A stretch of DNA of 64,000 bases from UBA6022 sp038319685 (GTDB taxonomy: Bacteria > Patescibacteriota > Saccharimonadia > Saccharimonadales > Saccharimonadaceae). Below, piece by piece: positions 26,389 to 33,568 of this stretch. The first letter of the stretch is position 1, and every line of letters starts with the position of its first letter. The stretch lies in the NCBI GenBank assembly GCA_038319685.1, contig JBBQDN010000005.1:1-64000 (forward strand), written 5' to 3'. Under the pieces are notes generated by a model. The model was not told the DNA's origin. It saw only the letters and a program-made list of their open reading frames with translations, and did no database searches. The translations under genes and the position numbers were made by a program.

Positions 26389-27338
26389 TATTTGCCTCCT
26401 TTTTTATAGCTATCCTTGGCGACGATACGCGTTACTGTCCCCGTCTTAGCAACTTTTTCGCGGGCTTTGGCAGTGGCCTTTTTGTGAGGTGCAGTACCAG
26501 GTGTTTTTAAATCTGCAATTTGGTCAAGTTCGATTTCATCCTTTTTCAAAAGGTAGCGTTGTTGAGCGACCGCGACAAGGTTTGATACTGCATAATATAG
26601 TGCCAGTGCACCAGGAACAGTAATCATAATAAAGAACATAAAGAATGGAAGTACTTTGACCATTTTTCCCATAACGATCGCGTTCATTTCGGACTGATCA
26701 GCTTGTTTACCGTCGGCTGCTTCGGTGATAACATCGCGTAGACGTTTTTTGTTTTCGGTGTGTGGCATTGTCTGTTTTGACATAATATATTGTGTACCTG
26801 CGGCAATTACCGCGAGGATAACAAGGACGATATTAACGCTACCGTGAGAAAATGCACTCTGTGTCAGGTTAACGACACCAAATAATGTTTCGTTAAATTT
26901 ATCAGGATGTTGGATAATTTGTTTGATTGGTTCAAGGTTTTCAAGAAAATCATAAGTAAATTTTGCTACTTGATCACGGTGAAGGGTAAAAACCTGAATA
27001 ACACTGTAAAGTGCGATGAAGATCGGAAGTTGAATCAAAAGAATACCGATTGATCGGAACGGACTTACACCGTGTTGTTTATACAGCTCGAGCATCTGCA
27101 TACTTTCGAGTTGTTTATTGCCTTTTGTCGCTTTTTTAATCTTTGCGAGTTCAGGTTGAAGTTTTTTCATTGCTTTTGTTTGGTGAAGTTGTCTTTTCAC
27201 CAACGGGTACATTGCTGTACGAATAAGGATTGTGAACAAAATAAGTGCAACACCAAAATCATGACCTGGAATAACACTATAGAGGACAATGAGCAGGTTA
27301 AAGATTGGCTGCACAATCAAGATATCAAAAATATTCAC
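26388..27338 (-). CDS. yidC: YidC/Oxa1 membrane protein insertase
   Basis: 316 residues, Gram-positive-type YidC without the large periplasmic domain. Seen: ILFTILIRTAMYPLVKRQLHQTKAMKKLQPEL, LYKQHGVSPFRSIGILLIQLPIFIALYSVIQVF, and VPGALALYYAVSNLVAVAQQRYL; a lysine-rich tail follows. Inserts small membrane proteins, probably including the many pilin-like proteins further right. Contained in the rnpA-yidC-jag cluster. Confidence 0.92.
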   Translation of the reverse strand: MNIFDILIVQPIFNLLIVLYSVIPGHDFGVALILFTILIRTAMYPLVKRQLHQTKAMKKLQPELAKIKKATKGNKQLESMQMLELYKQHGVSPFRSIGILLIQLPIFIALYSVIQVFTLHRDQVAKFTYDFLENLEPIKQIIQHPDKFNETLFGVVNLTQSAFSHGSVNIVLVILAVIAAGTQYIMSKQTMPHTENKKRLRDVITEAADGKQADQSEMNAIVMGKMVKVLPFFMFFIMITVPGALALYYAVSNLVAVAQQRYLLKKDEIELDQIADLKTPGTAPHKKATAKAREKVAKTGTVTRIVAKDSYKKGGK

Positions 27339-27386
27339 ACTTAAACTCCAAAACTATTTGATTAATATTATAGCAGTTTTTAGGGA

Positions 27387-27734
27387 TTATTTATAGAGAT
27401 TTGCTGACTCGAAAAGTTCGCGAATCACCTTTGTAAGTTCATCTGCTGGTAGTGAGATAACTTCACTAGAAAAAACGAGGAGTGCGACATCATACACACC
27501 ATTTAGTTTCGGATGTTCATGCCGAATAACTTCGTAAATACGACGGCGTATACGATTACGACCAACAGCACTTTTGAGCACTTTTTTACTAACAACAACT
27601 GAAAACCGTGAGTTTTTTCGATGAGAATTGGGAGAATATTTAATCGTCACTAAATGTGACCGAATGGCATGGCCGTTTTTATACACGTAGCGTAAACTAC
27701 TGTGTCCATGAAACCGGTAAAGAAATGCGATCAT
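27387..27734 (-). CDS. rnpA: Ribonuclease P protein component
   Basis: 115 residues from ATG 27734. Seen: FLYRFHGHSSLRYVYKNG, FSVVVSKKVLKSAVGRNRIRRRIYEVIR, which includes the RNR signature of RNase P protein. The protein helps the RNA subunit cut 5' leaders from tRNA precursors. The open frame extends to 27833, but the added residues cross the rpmH hairpin and lack family similarity, so the shorter start is used. The RNase P RNA gene is not in this window as far as I can see. Confidence 0.88.
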   Translation of the reverse strand: MIAFLYRFHGHSSLRYVYKNGHAIRSHLVTIKYSPNSHRKNSRFSVVVSKKVLKSAVGRNRIRRRIYEVIRHEHPKLNGVYDVALLVFSSEVISLPADELTKVIRELFESANLYK

Positions 27735-27810
27735 GTAGGTAGTATATGGTATTTGGCTGGAAGATGGTATTTGGAATATAGAATATGGCGTGTTTATAAA
27801 TATCAAATAA

Positions 27811-27836
27811 AAAATGGCTCTGTATCGAGCCATTTT
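27811..27836 (-). terminator. Hairpin between rpmH and rnpA
   Basis: A 10-bp stem with a 6-base loop directly after the rpmH stop; on the minus strand it is followed by a T-rich run. It should end or reduce transcription from rpmH before rnpA. Confidence 0.65.
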
Positions 27837-27837
27837 C

Positions 27838-27975
27838 TTAGACGGTCAGTTGAGCGCGACCTTTAATTCGGCGACGCTTAATAACAGCACGTCCAGCCTT
27901 GGTCGAAACACGTGCACGAAAGCCGTGAGTACGAGCGCGGTGGCGGGTGTGTGGTTGGTGGGTTCGTTTTGGCAT
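27838..27975 (-). CDS. rpmH: 50S ribosomal protein L34
   Basis: 45 residues: MPKRTHQPHTRHRARTHGF, then RVSTKAGRAVIKRRR and KGRAQL, the full L34 pattern. Part of the large ribosomal subunit. It lies left of dnaA on the opposite strand, the classic origin arrangement. Its promoter is a near-consensus pair at 27985-28013 and leaves only a few bases before the ATG. Confidence 0.95.
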   Translation of the reverse strand: MPKRTHQPHTRHRARTHGFRARVSTKAGRAVIKRRRIKGRAQLTV

Positions 27976-27984
27976 ATCCTTGCT

Positions 27985-28013
27985 ATTGTAGCTTTTTTAT
28001 CTTTTTTTTGCAA
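27985..28013 (-). promoter_or_regulatory. rpmH promoter
   Basis: Minus strand: TTGCAA (28008-28013), 17 A-rich bases, TACAAT (27985-27990). The predicted start is about 3 bases before the ATG at 27975, so the leader is almost absent. Confidence 0.6.
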
Positions 28014-28165
28014 GGTTATGTATTGAACAAGGTTGGCTGTTGTTGTCTAATAATAAAAACTTCTCCACATACATTGAACAGTTATCCACACTTTTATAGA
28101 TTGACTGGCTCACTGTGGAAAACTAGCACCCCTTGTCTCTGCGATATTACGGTACGGATTGATGG

Positions 28166-28194
28166 TTGTGGAAAACTTATGACACGGCTATACT
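28166..28194 (+). promoter_or_regulatory. dnaA promoter overlapping a DnaA box
   Basis: TTGTGG (28166-28171), a 17-base spacer and TATACT (28189-28194). The -35 hexamer lies almost wholly within the DnaA box 28167-28175, so DnaA bound there would block RNA polymerase. Confidence 0.6.
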
Positions 28195-28246
28195 AAAAGT
28201 AATACAAGTTTGAGGTAGAAACGACCAAAGGGATAGGTTTTTTATA

Positions 28247-29605
28247 ATGGATCGTGGGTTATGGCAGAGTGTACTTGGCGAGATCGAATTATCAGTTTCG
28301 CATGCTGCTTTTACAACGTGGTTTAAAAATACCGAACTTATAAGTAGTAATGACGATGTTTTTACGATTGCTGTTCCGAATATTTTTGCAAAAACCCAGT
28401 TTGAAAAAAAGTTTAATCAACAGATTAAAGACATATTACTAAAAAACGGTGCGTCTCCTCGAAAAATTACTTATACAGTACGAACGACTCATAAAACAAT
28501 CGTAAGCCGAGAAGTGACTCAGAATGAATCACGGGTTGATGAATTAATGTCAAAACCGTCTTCATTGATATCAAGGAACGCTGCACCGAAAAACGGACTC
28601 AATCCTCGTTACACGTTTTCTAATTTCATTGTCGGGTCAAGTAATGACCTGGCGTACACTGCCTGCCAGGCTGTCGCGTCACAACCAGGCACGAAATATA
28701 ACCCTCTCTTTTTATACGGTGGGGTTGGGCTCGGTAAAACTCACCTTATGCAAGCGGTTGGTAATGAAATTGCTCTTCATCAACCAGATGCCCGAATTCT
28801 CTATATCAGTTCCGAGACGTTCGTCAAAGAATTCCTGGAAAGTATTCGGTTCAAGAAAAAAGGTTTTTCGGATAAGTACCGAAATGTCGATGTCCTGATT
28901 GTTGACGATATGCAGTTTATTGCCGGTAAAGAAAAAACTCAGGAGGAGTTCTTTCACACTTTTAATGAGCTCCATCAAAACAATAAACAAATTATTATCA
29001 GTAGTGATAAACCTCCAAAAAGCATCCCGACTCTTACCGAGCGTCTGCGAAGTCGATTCGAATGGGGTATGTCGATTGATATTCAGATGCCCGATTTTGA
29101 AACCAGATGTGCAATTATTGCGGCTAAATCGTCACTATCGGGTGTTGAACTAGGCCGTGAAACAGTTGAGTACCTTGCAAATACCATTAAAACAAATATT
29201 CGTGAACTTGAAGGTGCATTAAATCAATTACTTGCCTATGCTGAAATGCGCGGCGTCACACCTGATATTTCAATCGCCGAAGGATTGATTGGTAATATAC
29301 GTGTCTCGCGACCACAACACTTACTTCCTCGTCAGATTATCGAAAAAACAGCCAGGCACTTTCAAATTGATAGTAAGGAAATATGTAGCGCCAAACGGGA
29401 CAAACATATTGTTGTGCCGCGTCAGATCGCCATGTATTTACTACGTAGTGAACTGCACCTTAGTTTCCCAAAGATTGCTGTTGAACTCGGACGTAAAGAC
29501 CACACTACTGCTATTCATTCCGTCGAAAAGATTGAAAAAGCTATGAAATTAGATTTCATGATTCGCGAGCAAGTCGCAGAAATTCGAGAGAAACTTTATG
29601 CGTAA
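28247..29605 (+). CDS. dnaA: Chromosomal replication initiator protein DnaA
   Basis: 452 residues. N-terminal domain (LWQSVLGEIELSVSHAAFTTWFKNTEL), linker, AAA+ domain with Walker A GGVGLGKTHL (about residue 160), Walker B VLIVDDMQF and LTERLRSRFEWG (arginine finger region), then the DNA-binding domain ending GRKDHTTAIHSVEKIEKAM. It opens oriC. AAAGGGA lies upstream as a ribosome site. Confidence 0.97.
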   Translation: MDRGLWQSVLGEIELSVSHAAFTTWFKNTELISSNDDVFTIAVPNIFAKTQFEKKFNQQIKDILLKNGASPRKITYTVRTTHKTIVSREVTQNESRVDELMSKPSSLISRNAAPKNGLNPRYTFSNFIVGSSNDLAYTACQAVASQPGTKYNPLFLYGGVGLGKTHLMQAVGNEIALHQPDARILYISSETFVKEFLESIRFKKKGFSDKYRNVDVLIVDDMQFIAGKEKTQEEFFHTFNELHQNNKQIIISSDKPPKSIPTLTERLRSRFEWGMSIDIQMPDFETRCAIIAAKSSLSGVELGRETVEYLANTIKTNIRELEGALNQLLAYAEMRGVTPDISIAEGLIGNIRVSRPQHLLPRQIIEKTARHFQIDSKEICSAKRDKHIVVPRQIAMYLLRSELHLSFPKIAVELGRKDHTTAIHSVEKIEKAMKLDFMIREQVAEIREKLYA

Positions 29606-29880
29606 AACAATATATCTTGGTGGAAAAACTGTGCATAGTACGGGGATACAAACCAGTATAACTTGTGTGGTATCATCCCCTGTTATGTATACAACCAAGC
29701 GAAATCAAGATACTTGGTCGGATAAATGGCTAGTTATACGAACTTTTATACCTTACTTACTCACGTACCTATCCACACCTAAAATTACCCATCTACCTCT
29801 ATTGAACACATTTTTTACCCCGTTTCCACAGCCCCTATTAATAGCAACCACCAAAGGAAATATTTAAAAAGGAACTAATA
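29606..29880. other. Non-coding gap between dnaA and dnaN with DnaA-box-like sites
   Basis: Contains CTATCCACA (29769-29777) and GTTTCCACA (29822-29830), pyrimidine-rich sequence, and the dnaN ribosome site AAAAAGGA just before 29881. Possibly the second half of the origin or a site for dnaN control. Confidence 0.45.
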
Positions 29881-30981
29881 ATGAAACTCTCAGTAACTCA
29901 GGAAAATCTCTCAAAAGCACTGACAATAGTTGGACGAGTCGCCAGCAGTAAAACACAACTTCCTATTCTTAGTAATATTCTGCTTCGAACAGACGGCACT
30001 CGCCTACTTATTGCAGCGACAAATTTGGAAATAGCAACAACGCAGTATATTGGTGCGAAAGTAGTCGCTCCAGGCGCTATTACAATTCCTGCAAAACTGG
30101 TTGTTGAGTTCGTATCAAGCCTTCCGAAAGGGACTGTTGAACTAGAAGTAAAAGACAGTAATTTACATATTCGTGCAGGAAGTTATAGTTCGACAATTAA
30201 TGGCGTCATTGCTGATGAATTTCCTGAACTCCCGACGATTGATGAATCGGCATCGGTTCACTATACGATTAATACAACCGATTTTAAACAAGCTGTTTCA
30301 CAAACGATTATAACCAGTGGAAGTGATAATACTCGTCCTGTGCTTACGGGAGTATTTTGGCACTCATTTGAAGGCTATCTCTATTTAGCGGCAACGGATG
30401 GGTATCGGCTATCTGAACGAAAATTGATTGAAACAAAAAGTGAGATTGCGGCGATCATTCCAACCACTACACTTCAGGAAATACTTCGGACACTTACAGA
30501 TGACGTTCATGAAATCGATGTATTATTTGACGAAACCCAGGTACGGTTTCGAATTGGTGAATCTGAAGTAACCAGTCGACTGATCGACGGGAATTATCCT
30601 GACTATCGTCAATTAATCCCGGCAAAGTCAGAAACCGAGATTACTGTTTCGACCGATGAATTTACACGAATTACAAAAATAGCCGGTTTATTTGCCCGCG
30701 AATCAGGTGGAAGTATCACGATTACTGCAGACAAAGAAAAGCAAAGTTTTGCGATTCACTCGATTGCTTCACAAATTGGTGAAAACACTTCTCATTCGGA
30801 TGCGCAAATTAGTCATGATGGTCAAGTAACTCTTAATTCTCGCTATCTTAGCGAAGCACTGTCTGTTATCGACGGCGACACGGTTATTTTCAGGTTTAGC
30901 GGTAAACTTGCGCCGTGTGTTCTGACCACAACAACCAAAGATGTGATTTATAAACACATTATTATGCCACTGAAAAGCTAA
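29881..30981 (+). CDS. dnaN: DNA polymerase III sliding clamp (beta subunit)
   Basis: 366 residues in three similar domains. Seen: MKLSVTQENLSKALTIVGRV, LPILSNILLR, FPELPTID, an AATDGYRLSER block, LIDGNYPDYRQLIP, and the end IIMPLKS typical of the clamp C-terminus. It holds the polymerase on DNA. AAGGA precedes the start, and recF follows after 2 bases. Confidence 0.96.
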   Translation: MKLSVTQENLSKALTIVGRVASSKTQLPILSNILLRTDGTRLLIAATNLEIATTQYIGAKVVAPGAITIPAKLVVEFVSSLPKGTVELEVKDSNLHIRAGSYSSTINGVIADEFPELPTIDESASVHYTINTTDFKQAVSQTIITSGSDNTRPVLTGVFWHSFEGYLYLAATDGYRLSERKLIETKSEIAAIIPTTTLQEILRTLTDDVHEIDVLFDETQVRFRIGESEVTSRLIDGNYPDYRQLIPAKSETEITVSTDEFTRITKIAGLFARESGGSITITADKEKQSFAIHSIASQIGENTSHSDAQISHDGQVTLNSRYLSEALSVIDGDTVIFRFSGKLAPCVLTTTTKDVIYKHIIMPLKS

Positions 30982-30983
30982 CT

Positions 30984-32021
30984 ATGACTCTGTTGCGCCG
31001 ACTTAAGGTTCAGAACTTTCGTACTCACATCACGATGGACGTGAGTATTCATGACGGCGTGACACTTATTACGGGTTCGAACGGAAGTGGTAAAACATCA
31101 CTTATCGAAGCGATCTATATTGCCCTGCGTGGTTCGTCGTTTCGTGGGGTTGATATGGATATTGTTCGGCATAGTAGCGAGTGGTGGCGGGTCGATCTAT
31201 TAGATGATGACCAGGCGACCCGCAGTGTAATGTTTGACTCATCGAAATCAACCGGACGTAAACGGTTTATTATCGACAGTAAAACGACGTATCGCTTACC
31301 TCAAAAACACAAATGGCCGGTTGTATTGTTTGAACCGGATGACCTTCGGTTACTCCATGGCTCACCTGCGCGCCGTCGATTATTTATTGATCGCTTCATA
31401 GGCCAGTTAGACCCACTGTACACGACGGTACTTCATAAATACGAACGAGGACTCAAGCAACGGAATAATTTGCTTAAAAAGCAGTATATTGCCGATGACG
31501 AGCTGTTTGTTTGGGATCTATTACTTAGTGAATATGGTGCAGAGATTATTCAAAAACGAGTTCACTATATTGAATTACTACAATCCGAGCTGTCGGACAC
31601 CTATAATTCAATTGCACATACGGATGATGAGGTGAAAATTCATTATTCACACGACATTACAAGACAAAAACTACTGAGTGATTTTCATGAACATCACAGT
31701 AAAGACAAAGCTATGGGTAATACAAGCGTCGGACCACATCGACACGACATAGACTTTATCTTTAATAGTATGCCTGCAACGACCGTTGCGTCACGGGGTG
31801 AAATACGAAGTGTTGTTCTTGCGCTTAAATTCCTTGAAGTAAAGATTATTGAATCAGGACTTGGCATGAAACCAATTATCTTACTTGACGATGTTTACAG
31901 TGAACTTGACGAAACACGTCGTCATAAACTTGTCGATAGTATCAAGACATACCAGGTTATTATGACGAACACACATGGATTACCAGAAGCGAAAACATAT
32001 CATCATATTGAACTTGTTTAA
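30984..32021 (+). CDS. recF: DNA replication and repair protein RecF
   Basis: 345 residues. Seen: LKVQNFRTH, ITGSNGSGKTSLIEAIY (Walker A), GSPARRRLFIDRFIGQLDP, TSVGPHRHDIDF and PIILLDDVYSELDETRRHKL (signature/Walker B/D-loop region). An SMC-like ATPase that helps load RecA at gaps. It lies 2 bases after dnaN in a dnaA-dnaN-recF order. It converges on the next gene with a 4-base overlap. Confidence 0.94.
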   Translation: MTLLRRLKVQNFRTHITMDVSIHDGVTLITGSNGSGKTSLIEAIYIALRGSSFRGVDMDIVRHSSEWWRVDLLDDDQATRSVMFDSSKSTGRKRFIIDSKTTYRLPQKHKWPVVLFEPDDLRLLHGSPARRRLFIDRFIGQLDPLYTTVLHKYERGLKQRNNLLKKQYIADDELFVWDLLLSEYGAEIIQKRVHYIELLQSELSDTYNSIAHTDDEVKIHYSHDITRQKLLSDFHEHHSKDKAMGNTSVGPHRHDIDFIFNSMPATTVASRGEIRSVVLALKFLEVKIIESGLGMKPIILLDDVYSELDETRRHKLVDSIKTYQVIMTNTHGLPEAKTYHHIELV

Positions 32022-32695
32022 TTAATAAGAACAGGCAGACCTAGATCGATAGCGTTTACTTTACTCAGTACGTCATGAGGAATCTGAGGATATTGTTTTG
32101 ATGAGAGTGTGACTCCGGGTGGGTTCGTGACGAGTACCCAATTACCTTTTTCTTTTTTCATAACGAACCGCAGGCGATCACGGCTAAGGGATTCTTTACC
32201 GGTGTAATTAAGCGTACTTCCAAACCATTCACCATGACTATATAACTTTCCTTCGTTTAACGAATAAAGTGTTTTCAGTGTTGGGCTATCGCGGTCAAGA
32301 GCAGCTAATATATCAGGTAATTCAGCTTTGAGCTGTGACATGAGGTATGTATCGCTATAGTCGACATCTATTTTTTGTGTCACAGGTTTGTCGCCGACAA
32401 GTACTCTGATCGTCTTGCTTTTAATACTATCACCAGTTGCTTTGAGTGTATACGTCCCCTTTTTCAGAGTTATTTCTTTACCCTGTTCAATAACTTGATT
32501 GAGTGTTCCAAGCGAACTAGAGATACCCGTATTTGGCTCACCGTTATATAATTCCATTTTTTTCACCAGCGCACTATCAAACGTAATAGTAAGTTTTTGA
32601 ATCGAATTTAAGTAACTCGCATAGATAAGTATTGGCGTCACGATAATGATAAGTACGACGGAGATAATAATTAGTTTTCGGTATTTATATAACAT
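32018..32695 (-). CDS. Membrane-anchored protein of unknown function, last gene of the T4SS operon
   Basis: 225 residues: one N-terminal membrane segment (about 8-28), then an outside part beginning LTITFDSALVKKMELYNGEP with strands and an ITLKKGTYTLKATGD segment reminiscent of a PEGA-like beta fold, and a C-terminal half with LNEGKLYSHGEWFGSTLNYTG. I do not recognise the family. It follows the gene at 32699 after 3 bases and GGAG lies about 10 bases before its ATG. Being cotranscribed with T4SS and wall-hydrolase genes suggests a cell-envelope role. Confidence 0.6.
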   Translation of the reverse strand: MLYKYRKLIIISVVLIIIVTPILIYASYLNSIQKLTITFDSALVKKMELYNGEPNTGISSSLGTLNQVIEQGKEITLKKGTYTLKATGDSIKSKTIRVLVGDKPVTQKIDVDYSDTYLMSQLKAELPDILAALDRDSPTLKTLYSLNEGKLYSHGEWFGSTLNYTGKESLSRDRLRFVMKKEKGNWVLVTNPPGVTLSSKQYPQIPHDVLSKVNAIDLGLPVLIN

Positions 32696-32698
32696 AGC

Positions 32699-33061
32699 TT
32701 ATTTCTCCAACGGATTCTTGAAATCAATAAATTCAATTTTATAATCGGTAACGTCATATCCCCAGGCTTTTAACTTTTCAATCGCCACATAACGATAACG
32801 TGGTGATGGTGTCCGGATGGTTATGACAATATCATTACTCGTTTCACCAACCGTTTTATAGGCAATTGTATAATACGGATCAATGTACGGTAATCGTGTT
32901 GTGATTGGATTGTCGTCGATGAATGATGTTCTGACATCAACTGTCGCCGGTGGCTGTGATTTGGACAATAATATCCCACCAATAACGACAAATATAACTA
33001 TTCCTCCGATTATTAGTAGCGTAATGAGCCTGCTGTTTTTGTCAATAAAATCTTTTATCAT
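32699..33061 (-). CDS. Small single-pass membrane protein in the T4SS operon
   Basis: 120 residues: short cytoplasmic start (MIKDFIDKNSRL), one membrane segment (about 12-33), then an 85-residue outside part with a TTRLPYIDPYYTIAYK segment. Start ATG 33061 is chosen because AAGGTGGGG lies just upstream; GTG 33070 in frame is an alternative. Family unknown. Placed between two similar small anchored proteins. Confidence 0.55.
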   Translation of the reverse strand: MIKDFIDKNSRLITLLIIGGIVIFVVIGGILLSKSQPPATVDVRTSFIDDNPITTRLPYIDPYYTIAYKTVGETSNDIVITIRTPSPRYRYVAIEKLKAWGYDVTDYKIEFIDFKNPLEK

Positions 33062-33071
33062 ATTCCCCACC

Positions 33072-33557
33072 TTACATATCTACCGAAGGTTCATTTTTAA
33101 TTGTCTTTGACGTATCATCGTCAATTTTTAGACTAAAATGTGACATATCTATATCTGTTATAGTGACAAATATATATTTTTTACTATCAACCTCGCCGAG
33201 TCTCACTTTAAAGCTATATACTCTAGTATTCTTGGTATATGTCAGTGATTTTGCGTTAATTGCTACCTGTTTATAGGTGTTTTTATATGTATCAATGACA
33301 GTTGTTTTTAGTAGTGATACAACTTTTTTAGATTGGTGAGAGCCCATTCCTTTATCGATAAGGAGTGAACTTCCATATAGAGAGAATTCACTTGCTTTTT
33401 CACCCGATGTTACACCGTTAACGGTGATAATCTGGCCAGTATCAGGATCGAGCGTATCGTAACTGACTTTGAATTTTGCTTGGTAAATAAAGTATACTCC
33501 CAAGGCAGACAAGATGAGGACGAATATAAGGCTAGCTATAATAATATATCGTTTCAT
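33072..33557 (-). CDS. Membrane-anchored protein of unknown function in the T4SS operon
   Basis: 161 residues: one N-terminal membrane segment (about 5-24) then an outside part with alternating strands (VSYDTLDPDTGQIITVNGV, KYIFVTITDIDMSHFSL). I do not recognise it. It follows the large wall-hydrolase gene after 11 bases and precedes the next small gene by about 10, so all are probably made together. Could be a structural part of the secretion apparatus at the outer face of the membrane. Confidence 0.55.
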   Translation of the reverse strand: MKRYIIIASLIFVLILSALGVYFIYQAKFKVSYDTLDPDTGQIITVNGVTSGEKASEFSLYGSSLLIDKGMGSHQSKKVVSLLKTTVIDTYKNTYKQVAINAKSLTYTKNTRVYSFKVRLGEVDSKKYIFVTITDIDMSHFSLKIDDDTSKTIKNEPSVDM

Positions 33558-33568
33558 ATCATACCTTT

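Larger units (their letters stand above)
27976..28246. other. Probable replication origin (oriC) upstream of dnaA
   Basis: The 271-base gap between rpmH and dnaA carries four DnaA-box-like sites: TTCTCCACA at 28061-28069, the consensus TTATCCACA at 28082-28090, and TGTGGAAAA (TTTTCCACA on the other strand) at 28114-28122 and 28167-28175, plus A/T-rich stretches. Two more box-like sites (29769-29777 and 29822-29830) lie between dnaA and dnaN, so a two-part origin around dnaA is possible. Confidence 0.75.

Noticed and set aside
29598..29867. 89-residue open frame between dnaA and dnaN
   Set aside because: It overlaps the end of dnaA, covers DnaA-box-like sites, has no ribosome site and its sequence looks random; the gap is better read as non-coding.
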